From positions 153,948-217,947 of the forward strand of contig JAZQSE010000027.1 in NCBI GenBank assembly GCA_045629945.1: a stretch of 64,000 bases of DNA, written 5' to 3'. Position 1 is the first letter of the stretch. The number at the start of each line of letters is the position of its first letter. The DNA comes from UBA1765 sp045629945. Its GTDB lineage: Bacteria; Fibrobacterota; Fibrobacteria; Fibrobacterales; Fibrobacteraceae. Positions 33,810 through 44,800 of this stretch are shown piece by piece. The translations under genes were made by a program, and so were the position numbers. The notes beneath the pieces are model-generated. The model worked only from the letters and a program-made list of their open reading frames with translations. It was not told the origin of the DNA and made no database searches.

Positions 33810-34705
33810 CGCATCCTGGATTTGTCTTGCTGGATAAACCAGCAGGCGATACTTCCTTTAAAGCGTTGTTTCCTTTGAAACGGTTGTTTGGCACGCGACG
33901 AATCGGTCATGCCGGGACTCTTGATTTGCGGGCTTCTGGTCTGATTATTGCTGCTGTAGAACGAGCGACTCGCTTGTTGCCATTTATTGAAGTTGCTGAT
34001 AAAACTTACCGGTTTAAACTTCATTTGGGCTTTGAAACGGATACTTTGGAATGGGATGGAAAATTACTTTTTCAAGGTGAGGCTAAAGAAATTACTGAAG
34101 AATCTTTAAAACAGATTCTCCCTGATTTTTTAGGCGAACAAGAACAAGTTCCACCCAATTATAGTGCCATTAAAATTAATGGAGTTCGTGCCTCTGATTT
34201 AACACATCGTGGTAGAAACGTAACTCTTTCTTCAAGAAAAATCCGGATAGATTCGTTGGTTTGTTTAGGAAAATCCACTTCTCAACTTGAAGAATCAGGG
34301 AAATCTTTTGCCATATTTGATATGGAATGTCGCTGTTCAAAAGGCACTTACATCAGAGCGTTGTGCAGAGATTTAGGGCTAGCTCTTGGAACTTATGGTT
34401 GTGTTTCTGAGATTCGAAGAACAGCGATAGGCAATATTTCTGTAGAAAATGCAGTTTTACCGTCGGAACTTTCTCTTTCATCTTTATTGTCGGTAGATAA
34501 AATTTTGCCTTATCCGTTGTTTTGTTTGCATGAAAACCAGATAAAAGCTTTGCGCGATGGTAAATGGATTGCTTTTAAAACGGAAACGGATAAAGCAGAA
34601 TCTCTTTGTTTTGCCGCAAATGAAAAGGGAGAGGTGCAAGCTCTTTGTTCTTTAGAACCTGGCAAGCTTCGCCCTAAATTTTTTATTGGTCAAGATAATG
34701 TGTAA
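33806..34705 (+). CDS. truB: tRNA pseudouridine-55 synthase
   Basis: 299 aa starting at TTG 33806, which overlaps the rbfA TGA; AAGGGG lies upstream. Motif I with the catalytic Asp is in HAGTLDLRASGLIIAA. The usual GTLDP has Leu in place of Pro, and the Asp itself is intact. Further family landmarks are PNYSAIKINGVRASDLTHRGR and CSKGTYIRALCRDLG. It makes the pseudouridine in the T loop of tRNAs. It overlaps ribF by 8 bp. Confidence 0.93.
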   Translation: MTHPGFVLLDKPAGDTSFKALFPLKRLFGTRRIGHAGTLDLRASGLIIAAVERATRLLPFIEVADKTYRFKLHLGFETDTLEWDGKLLFQGEAKEITEESLKQILPDFLGEQEQVPPNYSAIKINGVRASDLTHRGRNVTLSSRKIRIDSLVCLGKSTSQLEESGKSFAIFDMECRCSKGTYIRALCRDLGLALGTYGCVSEIRRTAIGNISVENAVLPSELSLSSLLSVDKILPYPLFCLHENQIKALRDGKWIAFKTETDKAESLCFAANEKGEVQALCSLEPGKLRPKFFIGQDNV

Positions 34706-35600
34706 ACGAGCATTGACATTAGGAAATTTTGATGGTTGCCATTTAGGGCATCAAGCGCTTTTTCGCACATTAAAGCAAGACGCTGAAACTTTGGGTTTAG
34801 TGCCGACGGTTGTTTCTTTTTTACCGCATACCAATTATGTTTTAGGTACTCCTGGCGAACCCGCTCTTTTAACGACAAATGAAGAAAAAGAAGAATTTGT
34901 TCGCAGTTTAGGTTTAGATTATGTGACCATTCCTTTTTCAAGAGAATTAGCGAACCTTTCTTATGATGAATTTATTCGAAAAGAATTGTGCGCAAAACTT
35001 GGAATGCAGGCAATGTATTTTGGTCATGATCATCATTTTGGAAAGGCGGGCTCTGGTAATTTTGAAAGTATTTCAAAGAAGTTTCCTGAAATACACACAA
35101 GACAACTTTCGATAGTATTGCATAAAGGCGAACGAGTAAGCTCTTCTGCTGTAAGGAACGCGTTGTTGAATGGCGATGTGGCAAGAGCTCAAGCTTATTT
35201 AGGTAGACCTTATCGTTTTTTAGGAAAAGTTGTTGTCGGAAAAAAAATGGGAAATACGATTGGCTTTCCGACCGCGAATCTTGAAGTAGAACCGTATAAG
35301 TTTATTCCGCTTTATGGCGTTTATGCAGCGACAGCGCGTTTGAAAGACGGTCGTGTTTTCAGAGCTGTTGTAAATATTGGCGTGCAACCTTCAGTAGGCA
35401 TTATGCCTCTTCGGATAGAAGCGCATATTTTGAATTTTTCAGAAGATATTTATGGCAAGACTCTTTCTTTGGATTTGTTAGAGTTTTTAAGGCCCGAACG
35501 AAAGTTTGAATCGCTTGATGAATTGATTCATCAGATTTCTTTAGATGTTGCTTTAGCAACTGATTTCCATTCGCCGTTTTCCGATAAAGAAATGTTGTAA
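34698..35600 (+). CDS. ribF: Bifunctional riboflavin kinase / FAD synthetase
   Basis: 300 aa from ATG 34698, inside the truB end. The N-terminal FAD synthetase half has LTLGNFDGCHLGHQALF (the usual 'GNFDGVH' has Cys for Val) and YFGHDHHFGKAGSG. The C-terminal riboflavin kinase half has GKVVVGKKMGNTIGFPTANL and PLYGVYAA. It makes FMN and FAD. Last gene of the operon; its stop is 1 bp from the convergent YgiQ gene's stop. Confidence 0.93.
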   Translation: MCKRALTLGNFDGCHLGHQALFRTLKQDAETLGLVPTVVSFLPHTNYVLGTPGEPALLTTNEEKEEFVRSLGLDYVTIPFSRELANLSYDEFIRKELCAKLGMQAMYFGHDHHFGKAGSGNFESISKKFPEIHTRQLSIVLHKGERVSSSAVRNALLNGDVARAQAYLGRPYRFLGKVVVGKKMGNTIGFPTANLEVEPYKFIPLYGVYAATARLKDGRVFRAVVNIGVQPSVGIMPLRIEAHILNFSEDIYGKTLSLDLLEFLRPERKFESLDELIHQISLDVALATDFHSPFSDKEML

Positions 35601-35601
35601 T

Positions 35602-37539
35602 TTAACGGCGTCGTTCCCGATTTTTACTTGACGGTGTGCGGTGTCTTTCTTTCAAGCCAACTCGTGCGGCAGAAGAATCTGTTTTACGGTTTTTATCTTT
35701 ACTAGGGAAATATTTTTCTTTAGAATTGAGATTGTCTCTTGAAAGCAAAAGTCTGGAAATTTTTCCCATTTTAAGTCTTTCAAGTGTATCGCGGATCCAT
35801 GGGCGGTTTTCAGGAATGTACCAAAAGAAAAAGCGTTGCTGTGATTTTTTCTGTTCAGGTTTTTTAGCAACATAAAGTGGTTTGTTGTCTGGCCCGAGTT
35901 CTGCGTGGTACATTTCTGTAGCAATGGTTAAAGGTGTTGGTGTAAAATCCTGAACTTGTTCTAAACGGAAACCAAGTTGCTTTGTTTCCAAAGCAAGTTC
36001 TGCCATATCGGCTTCGGTACAACCTGGGTGGCTAGAAATAAAGTAAGGGATAATTTGTTGCTTTTTACCAATCTTTGCACATTCTTTATCAAAGAAATTT
36101 TTGAATCGATGGAACAATTCAAAAGATGGTTTTCGCATAAGTTGCAACACAGGTGTTGATGTATGTTCAGGAGCTACTTTTAAACGACCGCTTACATGAA
36201 AATCAATTAGTTCTTTGGCGTAAGTTTCGTGATCTTTTTTAAGATTATTGTCTTCGGTATCTTGTAAAAGTAAATCGTAACGAACGCCACTTCCAATGAA
36301 AAGGTGCTTGACTTTTGGGTGGTTTCTGATTTCTTGGTAAAGTGAAAGTAATTCTTTATGTGATGTGTTCAAGTTGTTGCAGATTTTAGGGAAAAGGCAG
36401 CTTGGTCTTGCACATTTTTCACAACGTGATTTATCCATTCCGCCCATACGATACATGTTTGCAGAAGGTCCACCTAAATCAGTTATAGTGCCAGCGAAAC
36501 CTTCCATTTGCGTGACAATTTCAACTTCGCGTAAAATACTTTCTCTGCTTCGGCTTGCAATAAATTTCCCTTGATGGGCGTTTATAGCACAAAAGCTACA
36601 ACCGCCAAAACAACCACGGTGAGAATTGATTGAAAATTTTATCATTTCAAAAGCAGGTACTGGCCCCCGTTTTTTGTATCGTGGATGTGGTGCTCGCATA
36701 TAAGGGTATTCAAAACTTTCATCAAGTTCACCATAAGCCATTGGTGGGTAAGGAGGGTTTACCACAACGCTTTTGTCTTGAACGTTTTGAATGATTCTTT
36801 TACTGTACATTTTATTTGTTTCGATTTCAAACAAACGGAAGTTCTTGAATTGTATTTGTTTGTCTTTAGCACATTCTTCAAAATCTGAAAGCTGTAAATC
36901 TTCCCAGAGTTTATTTTTAGGAACGTTTTCTTTAGGTGTTAAATAAGCCGTTTGCGGAATTGAATTCATGTTCTTTATAGGAACGCCTTTTTTAATTAAT
37001 CGAATGATTTCTTTTAAAGGCTTTTCTCCCATACCGTAAACAAGTAAATCTGCATTTGTATCAAACAGAATACTAGGTTTTATTTTATTTTGCCAATAAT
37101 CGTAATGAGAAATTCGTCGTAAACTCGATTCTAAACCGCCGATAATAACAGGCGTTTCTGGGAATAATTTTTTGAGAATTTGTGTGTAAACATAAACAGC
37201 ATAATCGGGTCTAAAGCCTGATTTACCGCCTGGTGTAAAAGCATCGTCGTGGCGTAAACGTTTGTTTGCTGTATAGTGGTTGACCATACTATCCATACCA
37301 CTTGACACAGCAAAGAAAAGTCTTGGTTTTCCAAGTTTTTTAAAATCTCTTAAGTCATCTAGCCAATTAGGTTGTGGGAGTACAGCAACTCGTAATCCTT
37401 CGTGTTCAAATAATCTTGAAACAACGGCGTGTCCAAAAGAAGGGTGGTCTACGTAAGCGTCAGCACTAACGACTATGATATCTACATAATCCCAAGAGCG
37501 TTCTTCTAAATCTTCTTTGCTTATTGGTAAAAAAGGCAT
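35602..37539 (-). CDS. YgiQ-family radical SAM protein
   Basis: 645 aa. N-terminal domain (~1-290) begins FLPISKEDLEERSWDYVDIIVVSADAYVDHPSFG, the UPF0313/YgiQ hallmark. The radical SAM cluster motif CFGGCSFC follows near residue 313 (SINSHRGCFGGCSFCAI), then a second cysteine group (CEKCARPSCLFPKIC) near 395. The C-terminus is basic (KNRERRR). The family is conserved but its reaction is unknown. It is convergent with ribF with no room for a separate terminator. Confidence 0.9.
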   Translation of the reverse strand: MPFLPISKEDLEERSWDYVDIIVVSADAYVDHPSFGHAVVSRLFEHEGLRVAVLPQPNWLDDLRDFKKLGKPRLFFAVSSGMDSMVNHYTANKRLRHDDAFTPGGKSGFRPDYAVYVYTQILKKLFPETPVIIGGLESSLRRISHYDYWQNKIKPSILFDTNADLLVYGMGEKPLKEIIRLIKKGVPIKNMNSIPQTAYLTPKENVPKNKLWEDLQLSDFEECAKDKQIQFKNFRLFEIETNKMYSKRIIQNVQDKSVVVNPPYPPMAYGELDESFEYPYMRAPHPRYKKRGPVPAFEMIKFSINSHRGCFGGCSFCAINAHQGKFIASRSRESILREVEIVTQMEGFAGTITDLGGPSANMYRMGGMDKSRCEKCARPSCLFPKICNNLNTSHKELLSLYQEIRNHPKVKHLFIGSGVRYDLLLQDTEDNNLKKDHETYAKELIDFHVSGRLKVAPEHTSTPVLQLMRKPSFELFHRFKNFFDKECAKIGKKQQIIPYFISSHPGCTEADMAELALETKQLGFRLEQVQDFTPTPLTIATEMYHAELGPDNKPLYVAKKPEQKKSQQRFFFWYIPENRPWIRDTLERLKMGKISRLLLSRDNLNSKEKYFPSKDKNRKTDSSAARVGLKERHRTPSSKNRERRR

Positions 37540-37747
37540 GTTATGAATTTAGAAATATTGTTTTGACTTTGAATCAGAGAAAAGAAAAATGCTTTCTCTC
37601 TTATTTTATTGAACCCTTGTTCAGTATCTGCTTTGATTTTGAATAAACTTGCAAAGAGATTCGTTAGATTTTCGTTCATTACTCAATGGATATTTATATT
37701 GTGCGTGAAAATTCTATTTTTGTTTTACCTTTAACATAGGGTGATAT

Positions 37748-39295
37748 ATGGCAATAAAGAAAGAAATGCTGGAAGATTTGGAACGCCGCCGTCAGTTGAT
37801 TGCGGGCGATCAGTCTAAAATAGAAGCGCGTCATGCTAAGGGATTAATGACGGCAAGAGAAAGGATTCAGGGACTTGTAGATTCTGGGTCTTTTCAAGAA
37901 GCCGGAGCACATGTTGACCACGATATTCGGGGTTTTGGTTTTGAGAAAAAAGTGTTGCCTGGTGATGGCGTCGTAACCGGTCTTGGACTCGTGGATGGAC
38001 GTCCGGTTTCTGTTATTAGCCAGGATTTTATGGTTAGTGGTGGTTCTTTGGGTTCTCGTCATGCAAGAAAAATGGCTGAAACCATGCAACAAGCAACAGA
38101 ACTAGGGAATCCAATTATCAGTATGAACGATTCTGGTGGCGCTCGTATTCAGGAAGGCGTTCGTAGTCTTGCGGGTTATGGTCAGGTATTCCGCGCAAAT
38201 GTGCTTGCTTCAGGAGTTGTTCCGCAAATTGCTTTGATTGCTGGCCCTTGCGCCGGTGGTGCGGCTTATAGCCCAGCACTTATGGATTTCTGTATTCAAG
38301 TCAAAAAGCAATCCAACATGTTTATCTGCGGGCCTGAAGTGATTAAAGCAGCAACTGGTCAAGAAGCTCCGTTAGAACAATTTGCTACAGCAGAAGCCCA
38401 TGCCTCTGTTTCGGGTAACGTTCATTTTGTGGCAGAAAATGATAAAGACGCTCTTGATATTATCAAACGCTTGCTGAGTTATTTGCCAAGCAATAATATG
38501 CAAGATCCGCCACATCGTTTTTCTGAACAACTTTCTTTAGAACCAGATTATGGCATGAACGAAATTGTGCCTGAAGAACCTAAAACACCACTTGATGCTT
38601 ATCAAGTAATTGATCGTTTAGTAGATGCTGGGGAATGGTTTGAAGTAAAAAAAGATTTTGCTCGCAACATGATAACGGGTTTTGCCCGAATTGATGGCAT
38701 CGTTGTGGGGATTTTAGCGAACCAACCAAAGGTAAAAGCGGGTTGTATTGACATTGATGCTTCTGATAAAGCAGCAGAATTTATTAACTTTTGTAATGCG
38801 TTCAATATTCCAATTGTAACGCTTATGGACGTGCCTGGGTTTATGCCTGGACTCGCTCAGGAACGCGGCGGAATTATCCGTCATGGAGCGAAAGTACTTT
38901 ATGCTTATGCAAATTGTACAGTACCTCTTGTGACAGTAATTATGCGCAAGGCGTATGGTGGTGCTTACATCGCTATGGGTTCAAAGGATCTTTGTGCTGA
39001 TGTAGTTTACGCTTGGCCTACTGCGGAAATTGCTGTTATGGGTGCGGAAGGAGCCGCGAAGATTATTTATAAGAAGGAACTTGCTAGTGCAGCTGACCCG
39101 CAGGCAAAATTCCGTGAACTCGCTGAAGATTATCGTCAGAAGTTCTCGAATCCTTACCAAGCGGCAGAATCAGACATCATTACTGATGTGATTTCACCAG
39201 CTGAAACTCGTTATAAAGTAGCTCTTAGTTTGCGCTCCTTGTTAACGAAACGCGTGGCAAGACCTTCCAAGAAAAGTGGGTTAAGTCCGTTATGA
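37748..39295 (+). CDS. mmdA: Methylmalonyl-CoA decarboxylase/carboxyltransferase alpha subunit
   Basis: 515 aa, two crotonase-fold halves of the acyl-CoA carboxyltransferase family. Landmarks: KGLMTARERIQGLVDSGSFQE, SGGARIQEGVRSLAGYG (acyl-CoA binding), GPCAGGAAYSPALMDF, then in the second half LMDVPGFMPGLAQERGGIIRHGAK and MRKAYGGAYIAMGSK. It moves CO2 from methylmalonyl-CoA to biotin on the carrier protein encoded at 40133. With the beta subunit this drives Na+ out of the cell and yields propionyl-CoA. The substrate is inferred from the operon; the same fold also uses propionyl-CoA. Overlaps the next gene by 4 bp. Confidence 0.9.
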   Translation: MAIKKEMLEDLERRRQLIAGDQSKIEARHAKGLMTARERIQGLVDSGSFQEAGAHVDHDIRGFGFEKKVLPGDGVVTGLGLVDGRPVSVISQDFMVSGGSLGSRHARKMAETMQQATELGNPIISMNDSGGARIQEGVRSLAGYGQVFRANVLASGVVPQIALIAGPCAGGAAYSPALMDFCIQVKKQSNMFICGPEVIKAATGQEAPLEQFATAEAHASVSGNVHFVAENDKDALDIIKRLLSYLPSNNMQDPPHRFSEQLSLEPDYGMNEIVPEEPKTPLDAYQVIDRLVDAGEWFEVKKDFARNMITGFARIDGIVVGILANQPKVKAGCIDIDASDKAAEFINFCNAFNIPIVTLMDVPGFMPGLAQERGGIIRHGAKVLYAYANCTVPLVTVIMRKAYGGAYIAMGSKDLCADVVYAWPTAEIAVMGAEGAAKIIYKKELASAADPQAKFRELAEDYRQKFSNPYQAAESDIITDVISPAETRYKVALSLRSLLTKRVARPSKKSGLSPL

Positions 39296-40116
39296 TTACA
39301 GATTCAACAGCGGCAGATACTGTCGCAAACATTGTTTCAGACGCAGCGCCGGCACCACAAGCAGTGGTAGCTCAGCCGGTTAGTCGTTTTGAAGAACAAC
39401 TTTCGTTGTTGCCTGATTCGATTGAAACTCCTTTAAGAGAACAACTCGGTTTCTTGCCTGAATCTACAGTTTTTGAAATTGTGGAAACTCATGGTGGTGG
39501 TGCTGCTATTCTTTACAAGGAATATTCTCAAGCGAAACAAGCAAATGATATTCGAAAGGCAAAAGAAGATGCTGCCGGTAAGAAAGCTCTCCCAATAGCA
39601 AAAGCAAAATTGGGTGATACTTATTACACAGGAAAAGGTTCAGAAACGGCAGAATTTGGTATAGGTAAATTGGTCGAATTCCAAGCCACAGGTTTGATTG
39701 TGGTTATGTTGGTTATTGTTGGACTTTGCCTTTTGTGTTATGCTCTTTCGTTTATAATGCAAAAAATTGGTTTGGTAAAAGCTCCACAAGCTGCTCAGCC
39801 GGTTGCTCCAGCAGTTCAAGCACCGCAAGTACCAACAATTGCTCCTGCAAAATGCACATTAGACCCGAATGCTCCAAGCGTTCACCCTGGGTTTACAAAT
39901 AAGCAATTGCAAGCATTTTTGAGTATGGCTGCTGTTGCTGCTCTTGATGTGCATCCAGGGCTTACCAACGACCAATTAGCTGTCATTTTTGCAATCGCTG
40001 CGGCTGAAGTTCTTGGCGAACCTTGCCAAGTTGTTCAATTCCGTCCGCAAAACGCGACTCAATGGGCATGGGTAGCTCAGGGTCGTGCAGAACTTCACTC
40101 CAATGGGCTCAGATAG
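39292..40116 (+). CDS. Decarboxylase gamma-like membrane subunit with repeated C-terminal motif
   Basis: 274 aa. One membrane helix (~138-160, TGLIVVMLVIVGLCLLCY) of the OadG type is preceded by a soluble N-terminal region (~1-135) not typical of OadG. After a Pro/Ala-rich linker come two similar repeats, VHPGFTNKQLQAFLSMAAVAAL and, ~33 residues later, VHPGLTNDQLAVIFAIAAAEVL, then QWAWVAQGRAE. Small OadG-like subunits assemble the pump. Similar helical tails occur in delta/epsilon subunits of related decarboxylases. It overlaps mmdA by 4 bp. Confidence 0.7.
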   Translation: MITDSTAADTVANIVSDAAPAPQAVVAQPVSRFEEQLSLLPDSIETPLREQLGFLPESTVFEIVETHGGGAAILYKEYSQAKQANDIRKAKEDAAGKKALPIAKAKLGDTYYTGKGSETAEFGIGKLVEFQATGLIVVMLVIVGLCLLCYALSFIMQKIGLVKAPQAAQPVAPAVQAPQVPTIAPAKCTLDPNAPSVHPGFTNKQLQAFLSMAAVAALDVHPGLTNDQLAVIFAIAAAEVLGEPCQVVQFRPQNATQWAWVAQGRAELHSNGLR

Positions 40117-40132
40117 CCGAAGGATATTTATT

Positions 40133-40519
40133 ATGAAAAAGATGATTCGTATTACTTTTGAAGGCAAGAGCTACGATGTGGAAGTCGAAGTTCTGAATGG
40201 TGCAGTAGCTCCTGCTACCGTTGCTCAAGCAGCACCTGTCGCTGCCGCCGTTGCAGCTCCAGCTGTGGCTCAAGCTCCTGTAGCACCTGCTCCAGCTGCT
40301 GGCGCTGGTACTCCAGTACCTAGCCCAATGATGGGTCTTGTTTTTAAAATGAAAGTTAAAGTTGGTGATACAGTTGCTGCTAACCAAGAAATTGTTGTTC
40401 TTGAAGCAATGAAAATGGAAACACCTGTATACGCTCCTGTTGCTGGTACTGTAACAGCAATCAATGTAAAGGAACAGGATTCTGTTTCCGAAGGTCAAGT
40501 TCTCTTGACTATTGGCTAA
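40133..40519 (+). CDS. mmdC: Biotin carboxyl carrier protein of the decarboxylase
   Basis: 128 aa from ATG 40133 (AAGGA upstream; the frame's earlier codons have no ribosome site). N-terminal strand-rich ~22 residues, an Ala/Pro linker (~30-60), and a biotinyl domain with VLEAMKMET, where K94 is the biotinylated lysine. It carries CO2 from the alpha subunit to the membrane beta subunit. It is followed 9 bp later by the beta-subunit gene. Confidence 0.92.
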   Translation: MKKMIRITFEGKSYDVEVEVLNGAVAPATVAQAAPVAAAVAAPAVAQAPVAPAPAAGAGTPVPSPMMGLVFKMKVKVGDTVAANQEIVVLEAMKMETPVYAPVAGTVTAINVKEQDSVSEGQVLLTIG

Positions 40520-40528
40520 GGAGTCATT

Positions 40529-41692
40529 ATGGGAGAAATTTTTTCCGCAGTCGGCGAAATGCTCGCTAACGATACTGGCTTTCAGTACATAACACCTGGT
40601 ATGGTGATTATGTGGGTTGTCAGTGGCGTCTTGATGTATTTGGCGATTGTTAAGAAATATGAACCACTTTTGCTTTTGCCTATCGCTCTTGGAGCTTTAG
40701 CTGTAAATTTGCCTACAAAGCTTTTTTACGACGGTGGCTGGAGCATCGAAGGAATGTTTACTCCGACAGCTGGTTTGTATTATTACATAAGCCAAGGTAT
40801 TCACCTTGAACTTTTCCCACCAATTATTTTCTTGGGTGTTGGTGCAATGACTGACTTTGGTCCGTTGATTGCTAATCCAAGAACTCTCCTTTTAGGTGGT
40901 GGAGCTCAATTTGGTGTATTTGCGACCATGTTCTGTGCAGTTGCTTTTGGTGGTTTCACTCTTGGTGAAGCAGCTTCTATCGGTATTATCGGTGGTGCAG
41001 ATGGTCCTACATCTATCTTTACGGCAAACAAATTGGCTAAACATTTGATTGGCCCGATTGCTGTTGCTGCTTATACTTATATGGCTCTTGTTCCTTTGAT
41101 TCAACCGCCGATTATGCGTTTGATGACAACAGAAAAAGAACGTAAAATCCGTATGAAGAGTTTGCGTCCAGTTTCTAAACTTGAACGTATTGTATTTGCC
41201 GTGATGGTGATGGTTGTTTGCATTTTGGTTGTTCCAGATGCTTCTGCTTTGATTATCATGCTTATGCTGGGTAACATTTTCAAAGAAAGCGGTGTCGTTG
41301 ATCGCTTGGTTAAAACAGCTCAGAATGAACTTATGAATATCGTAACGATTTTCTTAGGAACTTCTGTTGGTTTGACTATGGTGTCTGACATTTTCCTTCG
41401 CCCACAGACATTGATGATTATTGCTATGGGCGTGATTGCTTTTGGTTTTGCTACTGCTGCAGGGCTTTTCCTTGCAAAGGTGATGAACTGGTGCAGTCCT
41501 AAAAACCCGGTAAACCCGTTGATTGGTTCCGCTGGTGTTTCTGCAGTGCCTATGGCTGCTCGCGTGTCTCAAGTAGAAGGTGCAAAGAGCGATCCTCAAA
41601 ACTTCTTGCTCATGCATGCTATGGGTCCAAACGTAGCAGGTGTGATTGGAACTGCAGTTGCTGCAGGTTATATGATTTCAAGACTTGCTTAA
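40529..41692 (+). CDS. mmdB: Na+-translocating decarboxylase beta subunit
   Basis: 387 aa, about 10-11 membrane helices. GVGAMTDFGPLIANPRTLLLGGGAQFGVF with the Asp implicated in Na+ transfer, IGIIGGADGPTSIFTANKLA, and NPVNPLIGSAGVSAVPMAARV are the conserved OadB/MmdB/GcdB stretches. It decarboxylates carboxybiotin and exports Na+. Last gene of the operon (37748-41692), with a terminator after it. The alpha-subunit type makes methylmalonyl-CoA the likeliest substrate. Confidence 0.93.
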   Translation: MGEIFSAVGEMLANDTGFQYITPGMVIMWVVSGVLMYLAIVKKYEPLLLLPIALGALAVNLPTKLFYDGGWSIEGMFTPTAGLYYYISQGIHLELFPPIIFLGVGAMTDFGPLIANPRTLLLGGGAQFGVFATMFCAVAFGGFTLGEAASIGIIGGADGPTSIFTANKLAKHLIGPIAVAAYTYMALVPLIQPPIMRLMTTEKERKIRMKSLRPVSKLERIVFAVMVMVVCILVVPDASALIIMLMLGNIFKESGVVDRLVKTAQNELMNIVTIFLGTSVGLTMVSDIFLRPQTLMIIAMGVIAFGFATAAGLFLAKVMNWCSPKNPVNPLIGSAGVSAVPMAARVSQVEGAKSDPQNFLLMHAMGPNVAGVIGTAVAAGYMISRLA

Positions 41693-41713
41693 GTTTTAAG
41701 GTTAAAGTTTAAA

Positions 41714-41745
41714 AAAGGCAGAAAGGTTTCTTTCTGTCTTTTTTA
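41714..41745 (+). terminator. Terminator of the methylmalonyl-CoA decarboxylase operon
   Basis: AAAAGGCAGAAA pairs with TTTCTGTCTTTT (12 bp with one G-T pair), loop GGTTTC, then T-rich. Confidence 0.8.
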
Positions 41746-41810
41746 TTAGTAGTTTTTTAACACAATAAAGTAAGATATCTAGAGAATTTATTGTTATATG
41801 TTAAATCATT

Positions 41811-44800
41811 ATGAAAAATCTCGTATCGTCATTTTATTTTAAGTTCATAACTTTTTCTCTTTTATTTACTTCATTTGTTTTTGCTAAACAAGTAAATGTA
41901 TCTACAACAGATGGGCTTGTTCAAGCAGCATTGAATTCAAAAGCAGGAGATACTATTTGGGTAGCTCCAGGAAAATATGAATTAGGCAGGGACTTGTGTA
42001 ATAATGATACTTTTGTTAATTCTACTGGTCGTGATTGTGGTTTAATTTGGTTAGGTAATAGTGGAACAAAAGAACATCCAATTGTTCTCGTAGGTAAAGA
42101 TCCTGCCAATCCTCCTGATATTTATGGAACCACAATAATGAAAGATGTAGGAATTCATATTACAGGTGATTATGTTTTCTTAAAAAATTTGAGAATACAT
42201 ACATTTAGTAAAGGCGTTGTTTTTGATAATGCGAATGATGCTCTTTTAGAAGATTGTGAGGTTTTTAACACCGGAACAGAAATTATTCATGTTCGAGATT
42301 CTAGTCAAAGGGTTGTTTTAAATCGTAATTTAATTCATCGTTCTGGATTTGATATAGCTCGTTATGGGGAAGGAATTTATGTCGGAACGTACCATACTGG
42401 TTGGGCGTCTTCTCAGCAATCAGATAAAAATGCTGGTTATTGGGGAAGTGCTGCTTCTCAACATCGTTATAGTGGCTATGATTGGCGTGTAGATGAAACT
42501 CAGATTACGTGTAATGTAGTGAAAGCGACAACTGCTGAAAATGTAGATATCAAAGAAGGAACTAGGAATGGTTTAATTAAAGGAAATATGTTTGTTGGTG
42601 ATTGGACGAATACGCAATTAGTAGGTCCTTATGATTCTGATGATTCGAATATTGATATGAAAGGTTCGTATTGGAAAGTTAAAGATAATTACATGTATAA
42701 TTCTAAAAAAATAGGATTACCTTATTATAACCCACATTTTCGTTATTTTGTAGAAGAAGTGGTGATGCGCGGTGATAATGTAAAGAAGTATGAAAATGCT
42801 ATGGGGTATTATGTCACTGCAGATAATTACGCTCAAAATGGTTGGTGTGATAATAGTTCTGGTGATAAGAATGAATGCTTGGAAGCAGATAATAAAATTG
42901 TTGAATCGATAAGAGAAGTTCGTAATGATTGTAAGGAATTATTTGTTATTCCAGGAAACCCCATTACTTATTCAAATGTAGATTTTGATGTTTTAGATTC
43001 TAATCGAGTTTCGTCAATAGATGTTTTTTCTCCTGATGCCGGAACTGCAGCGTCATATTCTAGTTATGAAGCAGAAAACGCTCTTTTAGAAAATTGTTAT
43101 CAAACGTTGGCACATGATTCTGCATCAGGTGGAAAATATGTTATTACGAAAGGAACGGGGAATATTACTTTTTCAGTGAATGTTCCTAAAGCAGGGTATT
43201 ATGAAGTTTTAATTCGTTACAGTAATACTTCATCGCAAGGGAGTTTTCAAGGGATTTATTTGAATGATAGTTCTGCTAGAGTCGCTCGCCCGTATTTTCC
43301 ATTGACTCTAGAGGGAAATGTTGGAACAGCAAAGGCGGCGTTTAGTGAGATTCCTGTAGTGTTATTATTAAAACAGGGGGATAATACGATTAAAATTCAA
43401 AAAGAATGGGGGTATGTAGATATAGATAAAATTTCTGTACCAATCCCTCAGGAAAAAACTTCTAGTTCTTCTTCATCAAATCAGCCAATTGTGTCGTCAT
43501 CTTCTTCTGTAATGATGTCCTCTTCTTCTTTTGATGTTACCTCTTCTTCATCAAAAGGTGAAGTTGGTTTTCAAAATGTTGATTATGAAGCCGAAAACGC
43601 TCAATATGTTGGTTCTATGTGCGAAGAAAAAACGCACGCAACAGCTTCTGGTGGAAAATATATTCGTACGGTAACAGATTGCGATATTACGTTTAATAAT
43701 GTTGAAGTTCCTTCTGCAGGTACCTACAATGTTGTTATTCGTTTTAGTAATACGGCCTCCAATGCAAAATACCAATATGTTTATGTGAATGGTTCTAGAG
43801 TTGCGGAATTAGAATTCCCTGTAACACTTGGAGGCAATGTAGGTGGGGCTAATGCTGCATTTGAAGACAAGGCAATTAGTGTTTCATTGAATGCTGGTAA
43901 GAATACACTTGCTATTATGAAATCATGGGGGCATGTGGATATAGATAAAATTTCAGTTTCTGTGCCTCAAGACAATCCAGTCTCCTCGTCCTCTTCAAGT
44001 TCAGTCGTATCATCGTCAAGTTTGTCGGCTCCAACTTTAGCAGATGTGTCTTACAGTGTAGAAGAAAATAGTATGGCAGGTTTAGTTCTTGGAACTTTAG
44101 TCGCAACTGACCCAGATGAATCTGCTCCGAATAACACGCTTACTTACAAGGTGCTTTCAGGAAATAACGCTGGAATGTTTGCCCTTTCAGATGCCGGGAA
44201 GTTGAGCGTTGCAAAAGACGGATTGGATTATGAAACGATAACTTCATATACATTGACAGTTCAAGTATCGGACGCAGGAACGCCAAGTTTGAAAGATACC
44301 GCTATCGTGAAAATTTCTGTTCTCAATGTAAATGAAAAGCCAGAAATTGCAGATGCGTCTTACAGTGTAGAAGAAAATAGTGTGGCAGGTTTAGTTCTTG
44401 GAACTTTAGTCGCAACTGACCCAGATGAATCTGCTCCGAATAACACGCTTACTTACAAGGTGCTTTCAGGAAATAACGCTGGAATGTTTACCCTTTCAGA
44501 CGCCGGGAAGTTGAACGTTGCAAAAGACGGATTGGATTATGAAACGGTAACTTCATATACATTAACAGTTCAAGTATCAGATGCAGGCACTCCAAGTTTG
44601 AGTGACACCGCTATCGTGAAAATTTCTGTTCTCAATGTAAATGAAAAGCCGGTAGTTATTGAATCCTCGTCCTCTATTTCATTGCCCTCTTCATCATCTA
44701 ATTTGCAGGTAGAATCGTCATCATCAGAAGAAACAATCTTGCCTTCTTCGTCAAGTATGGTAGTTGAATCGTCTTCTTCGTCATCAAGCTTGCAGGTAGA

